Assembly: GCA_044224925.1 (NCBI GenBank)
Contig: JBGAJM010000002.1
Location: 186,001-250,000 of the forward strand
DNA length: 64,000 bases
Reading direction: 5' to 3'
Source: Kapaibacterium sp044224925
Lineage (GTDB): Bacteria; Bacteroidota; Ignavibacteria; Kapaibacteriales; Kapaibacteriaceae
Shown here: positions 7,866 to 16,921 of the stretch, piece after piece
Layout: the number at the start of each line of letters is the position of its first letter
Position numbering within the stretch: the stretch's first letter is position 1
The notes under the pieces: model-generated
Database searches by the model: none
What the model saw: only the letters and a program-made list of their open reading frames with translations
Told to the model about the DNA's origin: nothing
Position numbers and translations under genes: made by a program

Positions 7866-8849
7866 ATGACAACAGCCTCCCTTCACGATATCAGCGCCCC
7901 GATCGCAACGCACTTGCAGTCGTTCGAAGACTACATGCGCGATCAAATGCGCACGAAGGCGGCACTGCTCGACACGGTGATTCGCTACATCGTCAAGCAG
8001 CGCGGGAAGCGCGTTCGACCGATGCTGGTCTTCCTTTCCGCCGGGTTGTGTGGGGGCATTGGTGACCGGTCCTATGTCGGCGCGGCCATGGTCGAGCTAT
8101 TGCATACGGCAACGCTTGTGCACGACGATGTGGTCGATCAGGCAGAGGAACGTCGGGGAATGGCGAGTATCAATGCCGTATGGAAGAACAAGATCGCCGT
8201 CCTCGTTGGCGACTACCTGCTCTCGCGCGGATTGCTCATCGCCGTGAACAACGAAGAGTTCGACTATCTCAAGATCACCTCCGACGCCGTGCGACGCATG
8301 AGCGAGGGTGAGCTCTTGCAGATCCAGAAGAGTCGCCAACGGCACATCGACGAAGAAACGTACTTCCGCATCATCTCCGATAAGACCGCATCCCTCATCA
8401 GCACATGCTGCGAAGTGGGCGCTGTGAGCGCGGGCGTGTCGGCCGAAGACCGCCTCCGCATGCGCAACTTCGGAGAAATGGTGGGCCTGGCATTCCAGAT
8501 CCGCGACGATGTGCTCGACTACACGAGCAGGAGCAGCATTCTCGGCAAGCCGGTCGGCAACGACCTGAAAGATCAGAAGATCACGCTTCCCCTGATCTAT
8601 GCTTGTAAGGCGGCAGGGCCCAAGGAGGCACGCCGTGTGATCGGAATGGTCAAGGGACGGAAGCCCACCGCCGCTCAGATCAAGGAAGTGATCGCCTTCG
8701 TCGAAGAGCATGGCGGCATCCGTGATGCCCATGCCAAGGCCATGGAGATCAAGGATCAGGCCCTTTCCTACCTTACTTCCTTCCCTGATTCGTCATACAA
8801 ATCGGCGCTGACCGATTTTGCTAACTTTGTCGTGACGCGCACGAAGTAA
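7866..8849 (+). CDS. polyprenyl synthetase family protein (long-chain prenyl diphosphate synthase)
   Basis: A 327-residue trans-prenyltransferase that extends allylic diphosphates with isopentenyl diphosphate. The first Asp-rich motif is DDVVD (87-91), preceded by LLHTATLVH. The second is DDVLD (214-218), followed by LGKPVGNDLKDQKITLPL. Small residues before the first Asp motif and the overall resemblance to IspB/HepT suggest a long product (hepta- to octaprenyl), as used for menaquinone side chains. Its place directly behind tatC looks incidental. Exact chain length cannot be read from sequence. Confidence 0.9.
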   Translation: MTTASLHDISAPIATHLQSFEDYMRDQMRTKAALLDTVIRYIVKQRGKRVRPMLVFLSAGLCGGIGDRSYVGAAMVELLHTATLVHDDVVDQAEERRGMASINAVWKNKIAVLVGDYLLSRGLLIAVNNEEFDYLKITSDAVRRMSEGELLQIQKSRQRHIDEETYFRIISDKTASLISTCCEVGAVSAGVSAEDRLRMRNFGEMVGLAFQIRDDVLDYTSRSSILGKPVGNDLKDQKITLPLIYACKAAGPKEARRVIGMVKGRKPTAAQIKEVIAFVEEHGGIRDAHAKAMEIKDQALSYLTSFPDSSYKSALTDFANFVVTRTK

Positions 8850-8877
8850 TACTGCGTTCCACTGGAGTACCCGTTCT

Positions 8878-9579
8878 ATGACCACGATCAATGCCCGCTC
8901 GTTTTCGAGCGTCGTCTCTGCTGATGCCCTTCGCACCTACGTCCAGCGCGTCTATGCGTGGATGGTGGGTGGTCTCTTGCTCACGGCCATCACGGCCATG
9001 GGCGTGGCCTCGTCCGATGCACTGCTGCAATTGTTCCTGGGCACACCGCTTCGCTACGTGATCCTCTTCGGACCACTGGCACTTGTCTGGTTCCTGTCCG
9101 CCCGCATCGACACACTCAAGCCCTCAACGGCGGCCACGCTGTTCTTGGTCTACTCGATGTCCGTTGGCATCATGCTGTCCAGCATCTTCGTCGTCTACGA
9201 ACTGGGAAGCATTGCACAGGTCTTCTTTATTGCATCCGGAATGTATGCCGGCGCGGCGGTCTATGGCTATACCACGAAGCGCGATCTGACGTCGATGGGC
9301 AGCTTCATGGCCATGGGCGTGATCGGTCTCGTCCTTGCCATGATCGTGAACATGTTCCTCGGAAGCGGTCCGCTCGACTTCGCCATCAGCATCCTCGGCG
9401 TTGCGATCTTCACCGGCCTTACAGCATGGGACATGCAGCGCATCAAGGAGCAAGCTGTGGTGATGTATTCGGGTGATGGGAATGCTGCCAAGCGGACGAT
9501 CCTGAGCGCTCTCGGCCTGTACCTGAACTTCATCAACTTGTTCCTCTTCCTCCTCCGTCTCCTTGGCAACCGCCGTTAA
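8878..9579 (+). CDS. Bax inhibitor-1/YccA family membrane protein
   Basis: A 233-residue protein with seven predicted membrane segments and the family features YAWMVGGLLLTAITAMGV near the N-terminus, YGYTTKRDLTSMGSF in the middle, and ALGLYLNFINLFLFLLRLLG at the C-terminus. This is the UPF0005/TMBIM family; bacterial members such as YetJ are pH-sensitive calcium leak channels and YccA modulates FtsH. The next gene may start (TTG, 9563) inside its last codons. Confidence 0.92.
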   Translation: MTTINARSFSSVVSADALRTYVQRVYAWMVGGLLLTAITAMGVASSDALLQLFLGTPLRYVILFGPLALVWFLSARIDTLKPSTAATLFLVYSMSVGIMLSSIFVVYELGSIAQVFFIASGMYAGAAVYGYTTKRDLTSMGSFMAMGVIGLVLAMIVNMFLGSGPLDFAISILGVAIFTGLTAWDMQRIKEQAVVMYSGDGNAAKRTILSALGLYLNFINLFLFLLRLLGNRR

Positions 9580-10432
9580 CACGCTTCCCGTTTCCGCATC
9601 GTTCGCACGCCAAGCTCATCGCTTGGTAGAGGCGGGTCGTGCCTCGGAAGCTGTGCAGCTCTGCGCGCAAGGCATTCAAGCCTATCCGGACTACTGCACC
9701 GGCTACCTTGTAATGGCCTCTGCCTATGCATCGGCCGGACTGGCCCACGACCAGGCGGTGATGATGCGGGAGTATGAGAGAAGAGCGGGGAAGAGAGTGA
9801 CGAGTGAAGTGACAAGTGACGAGTTACAAGTGACGAGTGAAGTGACGAGTGACGAGTTACAAGTGACGAGTGAAGTGACAAGTGACGAGTTACGAGTGAC
9901 GAGTGACGAACGTGGTTTCTTCAGTCCGCTGCAGGTGATCCATTCGATGCCGATGGCCAGCGATGATCGAACCATTCGAAGCACGTCGGTGCGGTTGATC
10001 CCCGGACTCGAGTACACATCGCTTCGGTTCGAGGGGATGAAGATGCGTGGTGTTCGCGTGATCCAGCATCTTGTCGACCCGCCGTCGTTCCGGGACTTCC
10101 ATGTGCAATCGCGCCGTGCGTCGTCACGTGGTGCCGATGCTGCAACGGTTACGCCGCGTAAACGTCCGCTGTCGCTTGAAGAATTGGCTCTCCGTCTCGA
10201 GAAGGTGCGCATGCCACGCAGTGGCGACGTGAGCGAGCCAGTATCTGTCCCGCCACCCTCGCCTTCTCCTACTGCCCCGTTGCCGGTGATCACCGAAACA
10301 CTGGCCAAGATCTATGCGGCACAGGGTTCCTACGAAATGGCCATCGAGGCCTATCGAATTCTGCAGCAGCGCTTTCCCGAGAAGGCAGCGCAATTCGCAA
10401 CGACGATCGACGAGCTTCGCTCCAAGCTATAA
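9563..10432 (+). CDS. TPR-like protein with an internal 33-bp tandem repeat
   Basis: A 289-residue soluble protein of no family I can name. The N-terminal part resembles a tetratricopeptide repeat (AHRLVEAGRASEAVQLCAQGI, then YPDYCTGYLVMASAYASAG). The C-terminal end holds another (LAKIYAAQGSYEMAIEAYRI), and residues about 220-240 are Pro-rich. Residues 79-116 are a low-complexity insertion, three copies of VTSEVTSDELQ/R plus VTSDE, encoded by a 33-bp tandem repeat. The start is taken as TTG 9563, overlapping the previous gene by 17 bases; no ATG is available near it. The LptF/G gene follows immediately (TAA then GTG). The TPR parts suggest a scaffold role, perhaps linked to the permease next door. 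Confidence 0.7.
   Translation: MATAVNTLPVSASFARQAHRLVEAGRASEAVQLCAQGIQAYPDYCTGYLVMASAYASAGLAHDQAVMMREYERRAGKRVTSEVTSDELQVTSEVTSDELQVTSEVTSDELRVTSDERGFFSPLQVIHSMPMASDDRTIRSTSVRLIPGLEYTSLRFEGMKMRGVRVIQHLVDPPSFRDFHVQSRRASSRGADAATVTPRKRPLSLEELALRLEKVRMPRSGDVSEPVSVPPPSPSPTAPLPVITETLAKIYAAQGSYEMAIEAYRILQQRFPEKAAQFATTIDELRSKL
9797..9910 (+). repeat. 33-bp tandem repeat, three copies plus a partial, in frame
   Basis: The unit begins GTGACGAGTGAAGTGACAAG and is itself built of GTGACGAGT / GTGACAAGT sub-units. Three copies occupy 9797-9895 with two or three substitutions; a partial fourth runs to 9910. The period is divisible by three, so the reading frame survives. Confidence 0.9.
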
Positions 10433-11773
10433 GTGCTGATCGCTCGCTACATCCTGCGCGCACATGTGGGACCGTTCCTGTTCGGAACGCTCACCATCAT
10501 CATGCTCTTCCTGTTGCAGTACATGATGCGATTCGTGGATGAGCTCGCAAGCAAAGGCCTTGGCGGTTGGGTGATCACGCAGTTCATCCTGTTGAACCTT
10601 TCGTGGATCGTCGTGCTCGCCGTGCCCATTGGCGTGCTGTTCTCGACGCTCATGGCGTTCGGTGGCATGTCGGCCAACAACGAGGTCACCGTGTTCAAGG
10701 CAAGTGGCGTTGGTCTGTTTCAGATGATGCGTCCGGTGATGCTCTTTGGTGTGGTGCTGTGGGCGTTCACGTTCTGGTTCACCGACAATGTGTTGCCGGA
10801 TTCCAATCTCCAGCTCAGCACGCTTACCCGCGACATCTCGCGCACGAAGCCAACATTCGCGATCGACGAAGGTGAGTTCACGACGGCCGTGGATGGGTTC
10901 ACGATCCTTGCGCGACGGGTGGACTCGAATGGAGTACTCTATGGTGTGACGATCTACGATCACTCCCGACCGGAACGCAGCAACATCGTGAATGCCGATA
11001 CGGCCAAGCTCGCCTTCACGCCGTCGGCATCACACCTGATCATGCAGCTCTTTCATGGCGAGATCCATCAGCAGAATCGTGTGAAGCCGAACGACTATCG
11101 ACTCATCACGTTCGATCGACATCAGATCTCGATGTCGGCGGATCGTTTCTTCTTCCAGAAGACCGATGCAAGCGGTTCGTCACGCAGCGATCGCGAGATG
11201 CGCATCAGTGATATGCGCGTGATCGTCGATCGGGCGAATGCGTACAAGGCAGAAGCAAGTCACCGTATCGATTCGCTGGTCCACGATCACGTGTCCTACC
11301 TCGCGTCGACATCCTCGGCAACACCTCCGCAAACCTCGTCGTTCGATTCGACGAATGCGGTCTCGAATGCTCAGGCTCGCGTGTCGTTCATTCGCTCCCA
11401 GATCGAGGCAGAGTCGTACCGAAGAACGGCTGAGCGCGACAATGCCCGTCGGTATGAAGTGGAGATCCAGAAGAAGTATGCCATCCCGTTCGCCTGCATC
11501 CTCTTCGTCTTCGTGGGATGTCCGCTCGGCATCATCACCCGCGGCGGGAACTTCGGCATCAGTGCCGGCGTGTCGTTGGTGTTCTACGTTGTGTATTGGG
11601 CCACGCTCATTGGCGGCGAAAAACTAGCGGACCGAGATCTGTTCTCTCCCACACTTGCCATGTGGCTCGGTAACATCATCCTCGCCATCGTGGGCATCCT
11701 TGTGTCGATCAAGGTGAACTACGAGACCACACCGATCAGGGCGATCATGTTGTGGATACAAAAGAGGAAGTGA
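10433..11773 (+). CDS. LptF/LptG family permease (lipopolysaccharide export)
   Basis: A 446-residue YjgP/YjgQ family protein. Three membrane segments occupy about residues 10-120 and three more about 340-430, flanking a large periplasmic beta-jellyroll region. Family wording is clear: FGTLTIIMLFLLQYMMRFVDEL, VPIGVLFSTLMAFGGMSANNEVTVFKASG and the C-terminal YAIPFACILFVFVGCPLGI. With LptB it extracts lipopolysaccharide from the inner membrane. A single F/G-type gene is present here; its partner is elsewhere. The start is GTG, directly after the preceding TAA. LptF and LptG cannot be told apart from this sequence. Confidence 0.9.
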   Translation: MLIARYILRAHVGPFLFGTLTIIMLFLLQYMMRFVDELASKGLGGWVITQFILLNLSWIVVLAVPIGVLFSTLMAFGGMSANNEVTVFKASGVGLFQMMRPVMLFGVVLWAFTFWFTDNVLPDSNLQLSTLTRDISRTKPTFAIDEGEFTTAVDGFTILARRVDSNGVLYGVTIYDHSRPERSNIVNADTAKLAFTPSASHLIMQLFHGEIHQQNRVKPNDYRLITFDRHQISMSADRFFFQKTDASGSSRSDREMRISDMRVIVDRANAYKAEASHRIDSLVHDHVSYLASTSSATPPQTSSFDSTNAVSNAQARVSFIRSQIEAESYRRTAERDNARRYEVEIQKKYAIPFACILFVFVGCPLGIITRGGNFGISAGVSLVFYVVYWATLIGGEKLADRDLFSPTLAMWLGNIILAIVGILVSIKVNYETTPIRAIMLWIQKRK

Positions 11774-11784
11774 TTCTTGATCGG

Positions 11785-11805
11785 ATCCTTGATCCTTGAT
11801 CCTTG
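11785..11805 (+). repeat. 7-bp tandem repeat ATCCTTG, three perfect copies
   Basis: Three copies of ATCCTTG fill most of the 44-base gap between the LptF/G gene and purK, with degenerate copies on both sides (TTCTTGATCGG before, ATTTCTCTTCC after). A closely similar sequence occurs at 46083-46107 in another convergent gap. Confidence 0.75.
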
Positions 11806-11817
11806 ATTTCTCTTCCG

Positions 11818-12981
11818 TTACCAGACCAGCCCATCCAACGCACTCTTCGCTCGTGCGAATGCCTGATCCACGGTGGCTCCCGTAGCCGTCAGGTGACCCA
11901 TCTTCCGTCCGATGCGCGCATCCTTCTTTCCGTAGAGATGGAGCGACACACCTTCGATCTTCAACGCGTCGACAACACTATCGGGAATACCACTGCCGCT
12001 GCGTTCGCCAAGGATGTTGATCATGCATGCGGCGGGGACGCGCATGTGTGGTGAACCGAGCGGGGCGTTCACAACGGCGCGTACGCAGTTCTCGAACTGC
12101 GAGGTGTGACATGCCTCGATGGTGTAATGGCCGGAGTTGTGCGGACGTGGGGCGATCTCGTTGAAGAGGATCTGGTCGTCGTTCGTTAGGAACATCTCGA
12201 TGCCGAACACGCCGACACCTTCGATGGTCTCCACACATTGCAGGGCGATCTCCTGTGCACGTCGCTGCAACTCTTCTTCGATGGGAGCAGGGGCAAGAAC
12301 AGAGACACAGATGTGTCCTTGTTGGATCGTCTGGACGCATGGATACACGGCCGTTTCACCACGTCGATTGCGCGCCACCATCACGGCCAGTTCCTTCGTG
12401 AATGTCACGAACGACTCTGCCAGAAGCGGCCGCGGCTCTTCACCTTCCATGAATCGTCGCCATACCATGTCGATCTCGGTATCGCGCTTGATGGTGGCAT
12501 TGCCATATCCATCATAGCCATACTTGCGTGTCTTGGCCACGAACGGATAACCATGCTCCGCACCAAAGTCGAACAGGTCTTGCTTCGTCGTGATCTCGGC
12601 GAATCGCGCCATGGGGATCCCAACGGCAGCGAAGGTCTGTTTCTGCGTGTACTTGTCTTGCACGAGGCGCATAGTTGCAGGTGATGGCCACACAAGGCGC
12701 TTCTCGGCGATCACATCAAGAATGTGCGGGTCGATGAACTCATTCTCGAGTGTGATGATGTCGGACGCGTCGATGAACTGTCCGAGTTGCCCTGCCTCCT
12801 TCCAGCCTTCCGGAAACTCGAGCTTCGTCATCACACCGGCCGGAGAGTTCTCTCCATGCTCGATCACGGCAACACGCATACCCAGTTGGAGCGCGGCCTG
12901 CGCCGTCATCTTGGCAAGCTGACCTCCACCAAGAAGACCTAGAACGAACGACTCTGCCGGACGATAGATAGATGGCAACAT
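11818..12981 (-). CDS. purK: 5-(carboxyamino)imidazole ribonucleotide synthase
   Basis: A 387-residue ATP-grasp enzyme that carboxylates aminoimidazole ribonucleotide with bicarbonate in purine synthesis. The N-terminus reads VLGLLGGGQLAKM, followed by the typical VAVIEHGENSPAG. The ATP-grasp core includes PFVAKTRKYGYDGYGN and, near the C-terminal side, EIAPRPHNSGHYTIEAC. I take the ATG at 12981, which overlaps the acpS stop by one base (TGATG); the frame is open further upstream but without homology. No purE is adjacent. purF lies about 20 kb away in the same window. Confidence 0.94.
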   Translation of the reverse strand: MLPSIYRPAESFVLGLLGGGQLAKMTAQAALQLGMRVAVIEHGENSPAGVMTKLEFPEGWKEAGQLGQFIDASDIITLENEFIDPHILDVIAEKRLVWPSPATMRLVQDKYTQKQTFAAVGIPMARFAEITTKQDLFDFGAEHGYPFVAKTRKYGYDGYGNATIKRDTEIDMVWRRFMEGEEPRPLLAESFVTFTKELAVMVARNRRGETAVYPCVQTIQQGHICVSVLAPAPIEEELQRRAQEIALQCVETIEGVGVFGIEMFLTNDDQILFNEIAPRPHNSGHYTIEACHTSQFENCVRAVVNAPLGSPHMRVPAACMINILGERSGSGIPDSVVDALKIEGVSLHLYGKKDARIGRKMGHLTATGATVDQAFARAKSALDGLVW

Positions 12982-13355
12982 CAGACTTCCTCGAGTACCA
13001 CCACTGCGACCGCAACGGTGCTTGTATGACTTAACGTAACGTGGATGCGATATCCTTCCCACCGTTCCTTCATCGCATTGAACAGCTCGATCACCGGCTT
13101 GCCGCTGGGTTCGTTGCGAACGCCTACATCCTTGAAGGCAAAGCCGTCGCGCATCCCGGTGCCGATGGCCTTGGAGAACGCTTCCTTTGCGGCAAAGCGT
13201 GCGGCATAGTGCAGGTGACGTGTTTCACCAAAGCGCTCACAGTACTCGATCTCGAGCGGCGTGAAAACGCGCTTGCCGAAGCGGTCGCCATACTCCTCGA
13301 ACGAATGCTTGATCCGACCTACGTCGGTGATATCTACGCCGGTTCCAATGATCAT
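12981..13355 (-). CDS. acpS: holo-[acyl-carrier-protein] synthase
   Basis: A 124-residue phosphopantetheinyl transferase that loads the 4'-phosphopantetheine arm onto acyl carrier protein. It opens MIIGTGVDITDVGRI, with the metal-binding Asp, and has the second motif ARFAAKEAFSKAIGTG. The protein ends TLSHTSTVAVAVVVLEE. The length is typical (about 120-130). The start ATG overlaps the prfB stop by four bases and the stop overlaps the purK start by one, so prfB-acpS-purK read as one translationally coupled unit. Confidence 0.93.
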   Translation of the reverse strand: MIIGTGVDITDVGRIKHSFEEYGDRFGKRVFTPLEIEYCERFGETRHLHYAARFAAKEAFSKAIGTGMRDGFAFKDVGVRNEPSGKPVIELFNAMKERWEGYRIHVTLSHTSTVAVAVVVLEEV

Positions 13356-14462
13356 TGCGATGCCATTTGATCTTCGAACAACAGGTAGGCGCGAATGAGC
13401 TCGTCCAGATCTCCGTTCATCACCGAATGGATATCGGTGATCTTCGTTTCCGTGCGGTGATCGTTCACCATGGTGTATGGTTGGAAGACGTAGGAGCGGA
13501 TCTGCGAGCCCCATTCGATGCGCTTCTTCGTGCCTTCGATGGCGGCCTTTGCCGCTTCTTCTTCTTCGAGTCGTTTCTGATAGAGTCGGCTCTTCAGCAT
13601 CTTCATGGCATGCTCGCGGTTGAGCAACTGCGAGCGCTCTTGCTGACAGGCGACCACGATACCCGAAGGGATGTGGCGAAGTCGAACAGCCGTTTCCACC
13701 TTGTTCACATTCTGTCCGCCCTTTCCGCCCGATCGGAACGTATCCATTTCCACATCGGCCGGATTCACCACGATCTCGATGGCATCGTCCACTTCCGGAT
13801 ACACGAAGACGGAGGCGAAGGAGGTGTGGCGGCGAGCATTGGAATCGTACGGACTGATCCGCACAAGACGGTGCACGCCGTTCTCGGCCTTCAAGTAGCC
13901 ATAGGCATACTTGCCCTTGATCTCGAGCGTACAGCTCTTGATACCGGCAACTTCGCCTTCCTGCTCATCGGCGAGATAGATCTCGTAGTTGTGTTGTTCT
14001 GCCCATCGTGTATACATGCGCATGAGCATCTGCGCCCAGTCTTGCGCTTCGGTACCGCCGGCGCCGGCGTTGATCGTGAGGATGCAGTTGCGTTGGTCGT
14101 CCGGACCCGAAAGGATCTTTCGGAGTTCGAGTTCGTCGACGGCCTTCTGGCTCTTCGCGAGTTCGCTGATCACGTCCGCTTCCATGGATGGATCGTCGGC
14201 CTCTTCTGCAAGCTCGATCAGTGCGATCACGTCGTCAACAGCTTGCCCTGCCGCCATCCAGGTTTCCACCCAATCCTTGAGGGTGGCCGTTTCCTGCATC
14301 ATCTTCTGCGCCTTTTGCTGGTCGTCCCAGAAATCGGGCGCTTGACTCAACATCTCTCGTTCCGCTATCTCGTCGCGTTTACGATCGATGTCAAAGGAAC
14401 CTCCGCAATTGCTCAACGCGTTCGCGGAGCTCGTTCACTTGGGTCTTTTGGGGTTCGAACAT
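13352..14462 (-). CDS. prfB: peptide chain release factor 2, expressed by programmed +1 frameshift
   Basis: The product is 369 residues, made from two frames. Frame one runs from the ATG at 14462 for 23 codons (ending EQLRRFL) to an in-frame TGA at 14391-14393. Skipping the T at 14393 continues as DIDRKRDEIAEREML to the stop at 13352. The junction is GGAGG TTC CTT TGA C, identical in layout to the E. coli RF2 site. The protein contains the catalytic GGQ (about 248-250) within FRSGGKGGQNVNK. The anticodon-like motif is SPY (about 203-205) where E. coli has SPF. It terminates translation at UGA and UAA. acpS follows with a four-base overlap. Confidence 0.96.
14390..14404 (-). promoter_or_regulatory. 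RF2 programmed +1 frameshift site
   Basis: In the gene direction the sequence is GGAGGTTCCTTTGAC. The Shine-Dalgarno-like GGAGG is three bases before the slippery CTT, which is followed by the in-frame TGA and C. When RF2 is scarce the ribosome pauses at UGA and shifts forward, giving autoregulation. Confidence 0.95.
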
Positions 14463-14523
14463 GATCTGTACCGTATGGTCTGTGGTGGAGTGGAATGCAA
14501 ACCACAAAACTACGGATTTGGCA

Positions 14524-16917
14524 CTACAGAAGCGGGGAACTGATGCCGATGGACCAGCCGAACCGACCGATCTGCGTGGCATAGGGGCCGACCGGCCATA
14601 GCACGTCCACGCGCAGATAGAGCAGGTCGCTGATGAAGCTGGGGATACGTCCAAGGGCCACGCCGGCTTCCGTGTACCATTGCGCGGAATACGTGGCGGC
14701 GTTGAAGATGCCGATGAGGTCCGGTCCGCGCTTGTTGTACGTGGGCAATCCCACGATGCGCCACCACATATCGCTGAAGTTGTGCTCGGTGTGCACGGCC
14801 ACGTAGCTGGATCCGATCAGGGCGTTCACCGGCACGGTGGCAAGGTCTGTGACCGTTCCGAAGACAGGAAAGCGTTTCATTGCATAATAGCGGTACTGTG
14901 CAGGAGTATTATCGGACGACCATCCTGCATGCACATCGATGTCGAGCGCCATGGGACGGTATCCCGTGGTGAAGGTCGGGATCGTGCTTCCGATGGAAGC
15001 TTCGACCGTGGTGAAGGTTCGCTGTGACGTGTGCTCAAGACCATACTGTCCGGTCACACTCCCACGCACCGGCCATCCCGTGCCCAGGATGTTGTCCATC
15101 AAGGTCGGTGCTCCGAGGTCGATGGTGGCCGAGAGGGTGGAGTAGTTGCCGGGGTCGGCGGAGAGGACGGGGCGATCGGGAGGATAGAGGACGTTCGACG
15201 GCACCACGCGAGCCTGTGTATACAGCATGGATGCGGTGAACCGACCCACCGAGTACTGCATGCCGACATCGAAGCCGTCCTGGCGGAAGAAGTCGAAATA
15301 CCCGGCGTACAAGAGGTTCGTAAGGTTTAAGGTCGAGAAACGCCGCGTGATGGATCTGGACTCCTGCAATGTTCGATACTGCGAGAACACGGCCCCGGAG
15401 AACTGCAGCTTCACATCGTCGGTGTCAATGGCATTCCATGTGAGCGAAGCCTTGCCGGCTTGCGTTCCTTGCTGACCGAAGGCCGCCATGCCCTTCACCG
15501 AGAGGGCATCGTAGGTGAGCCCCACTTCTCCGCCGAACATGGCGCCGGTGAGCGGCGTTCTGTTCACATACGGGTTGATCGAGAATCCAAGACCGCCGAG
15601 CGAACCTTTGCCAACGGCGAACGATGTGTCACGCGGCTTCTTGGCCTCTTCGGCCGTGATGCTGTCCTGTTCGCGATACACACGCTTCTCTTCTTCCGAC
15701 TGTTCTGCAAAGGCATGCTGATCCCAGAACTCCGGCTTGGCGGAGTCCACGTCAGGCGCGATGGTCATGTTCGGATCCATGACGCCCACGTTCGTGCGCG
15801 ACTTGCTTCCACGTGTGTTCACTTCCACCGATATGGTCGTTGGTGCTGCCGGCGCAAGCAATGAATCCGCAATGGGCTTGTTCACGACCACATCGGTCAC
15901 ATAGGTGTTGGCAACAACGTTGGCATTCACCTTCAACAGACCGACGACCACCGTGAGCTCGAGTCCCGCCGACACTTGCTGATACGTTGGTACCCACACA
16001 CTGTCGCTCACGTTATCGTAATGCTGCTCATACCGCAGATCCTTCAACAACGGAAACGCTGTCTCTTCGGTTGGCGCGAACTTTGCATCGATGATCTGAT
16101 ACGTGCCTTCGACGATCACGAGTGTCCCCTCGAAACCGGGAAAGATGCGGGCCTTGGGTTGGAAGGCGATCTCGTAGACCATTTGCTGACCGAGCGAACG
16201 CTTCGACACAATGGTATAGGCATACTCGTCGAGGGCATCCGCTCCGAGCGGCGTGATCAGCGTGGTGTTCAAGATCGTCACTTCGTCGCGGGTGAAGTCG
16301 AAGAAATCATCGAACACGGCAAGGTTGTTCGCTGCACCGATGTTCTTTGTCTGTCGGCGTTGCAGCAACACGATGTGCTTCTTCGGCGTTGGCTGACGCA
16401 CTTCATAGATCTTCGAGAAGGTCTCCATGATCGTTGCGCGATCTTCATCGGTCAAACCCTGTAGGTCCAGGTCCATGCGAAGTTTCGAATACGTCGAGCT
16501 CTCCAGCGATGTGATACGAGCGGCATTCTCGTTCTTGCGAGCAACGGCGCGACGGATCACTTCTTCTGCCGAGATGTCGCCCACCACCGTCACACTGTTC
16601 TTGAGCACCGACTGCATCGGCAATCGGACATCGATGCTGGTCTGTGCCGGCGTGATCTTCAACGAGCGCTCACCATAGCCTACACTGCGAACGCTGATCG
16701 TATACGTGGCCGTTGGGAGTGGAAGTCGGAACGTCCCGCCCGATCTACTATACGTGCCGGTGTTGCCACCTTGCACGCGGATCGATGCACCATTGATCGG
16801 CTCGCCCGTAGCACTGTCCCGTACCACACCCGTCCACACTGTTTGCTGCGCAAGACCTTGCGCATGAGCAAGGAGGAGGAAGGCGGCAAGGAGGAAGAGA
16901 GCGGGTCGTGAACGCAT
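14524..16917 (-). CDS. DUF5686 / carboxypeptidase-regulatory-like outer-membrane protein
   Basis: A 797-residue exported protein. After the signal peptide (cut near AQGLAQQ, about residue 24) there is a carboxypeptidase-regulatory-like beta domain (VRDSATGEPINGASIRVQGG, residues about 31-105). Next comes the DUF5686 region with its marker EEVIRRAVARKNENA (about 117-131). The C-terminal half is rich in alternating beta-strands and ends in ISSPLL, consistent with an outer-membrane barrel. Such proteins are widespread in Bacteroidota and of unknown function. A 61-base gap separates it from prfB; the beta-helix gene is four bases upstream, so both may share a transcript. Confidence 0.8.
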   Translation of the reverse strand: MRSRPALFLLAAFLLLAHAQGLAQQTVWTGVVRDSATGEPINGASIRVQGGNTGTYSRSGGTFRLPLPTATYTISVRSVGYGERSLKITPAQTSIDVRLPMQSVLKNSVTVVGDISAEEVIRRAVARKNENAARITSLESSTYSKLRMDLDLQGLTDEDRATIMETFSKIYEVRQPTPKKHIVLLQRRQTKNIGAANNLAVFDDFFDFTRDEVTILNTTLITPLGADALDEYAYTIVSKRSLGQQMVYEIAFQPKARIFPGFEGTLVIVEGTYQIIDAKFAPTEETAFPLLKDLRYEQHYDNVSDSVWVPTYQQVSAGLELTVVVGLLKVNANVVANTYVTDVVVNKPIADSLLAPAAPTTISVEVNTRGSKSRTNVGVMDPNMTIAPDVDSAKPEFWDQHAFAEQSEEEKRVYREQDSITAEEAKKPRDTSFAVGKGSLGGLGFSINPYVNRTPLTGAMFGGEVGLTYDALSVKGMAAFGQQGTQAGKASLTWNAIDTDDVKLQFSGAVFSQYRTLQESRSITRRFSTLNLTNLLYAGYFDFFRQDGFDVGMQYSVGRFTASMLYTQARVVPSNVLYPPDRPVLSADPGNYSTLSATIDLGAPTLMDNILGTGWPVRGSVTGQYGLEHTSQRTFTTVEASIGSTIPTFTTGYRPMALDIDVHAGWSSDNTPAQYRYYAMKRFPVFGTVTDLATVPVNALIGSSYVAVHTEHNFSDMWWRIVGLPTYNKRGPDLIGIFNAATYSAQWYTEAGVALGRIPSFISDLLYLRVDVLWPVGPYATQIGRFGWSIGISSPLL

Positions 16918-16921
16918 AGCA

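Noticed and set aside
9797..9910. CRISPR array
   Set aside because: The units are contiguous 33-bp tandem copies without unique spacers and lie inside an open reading frame.
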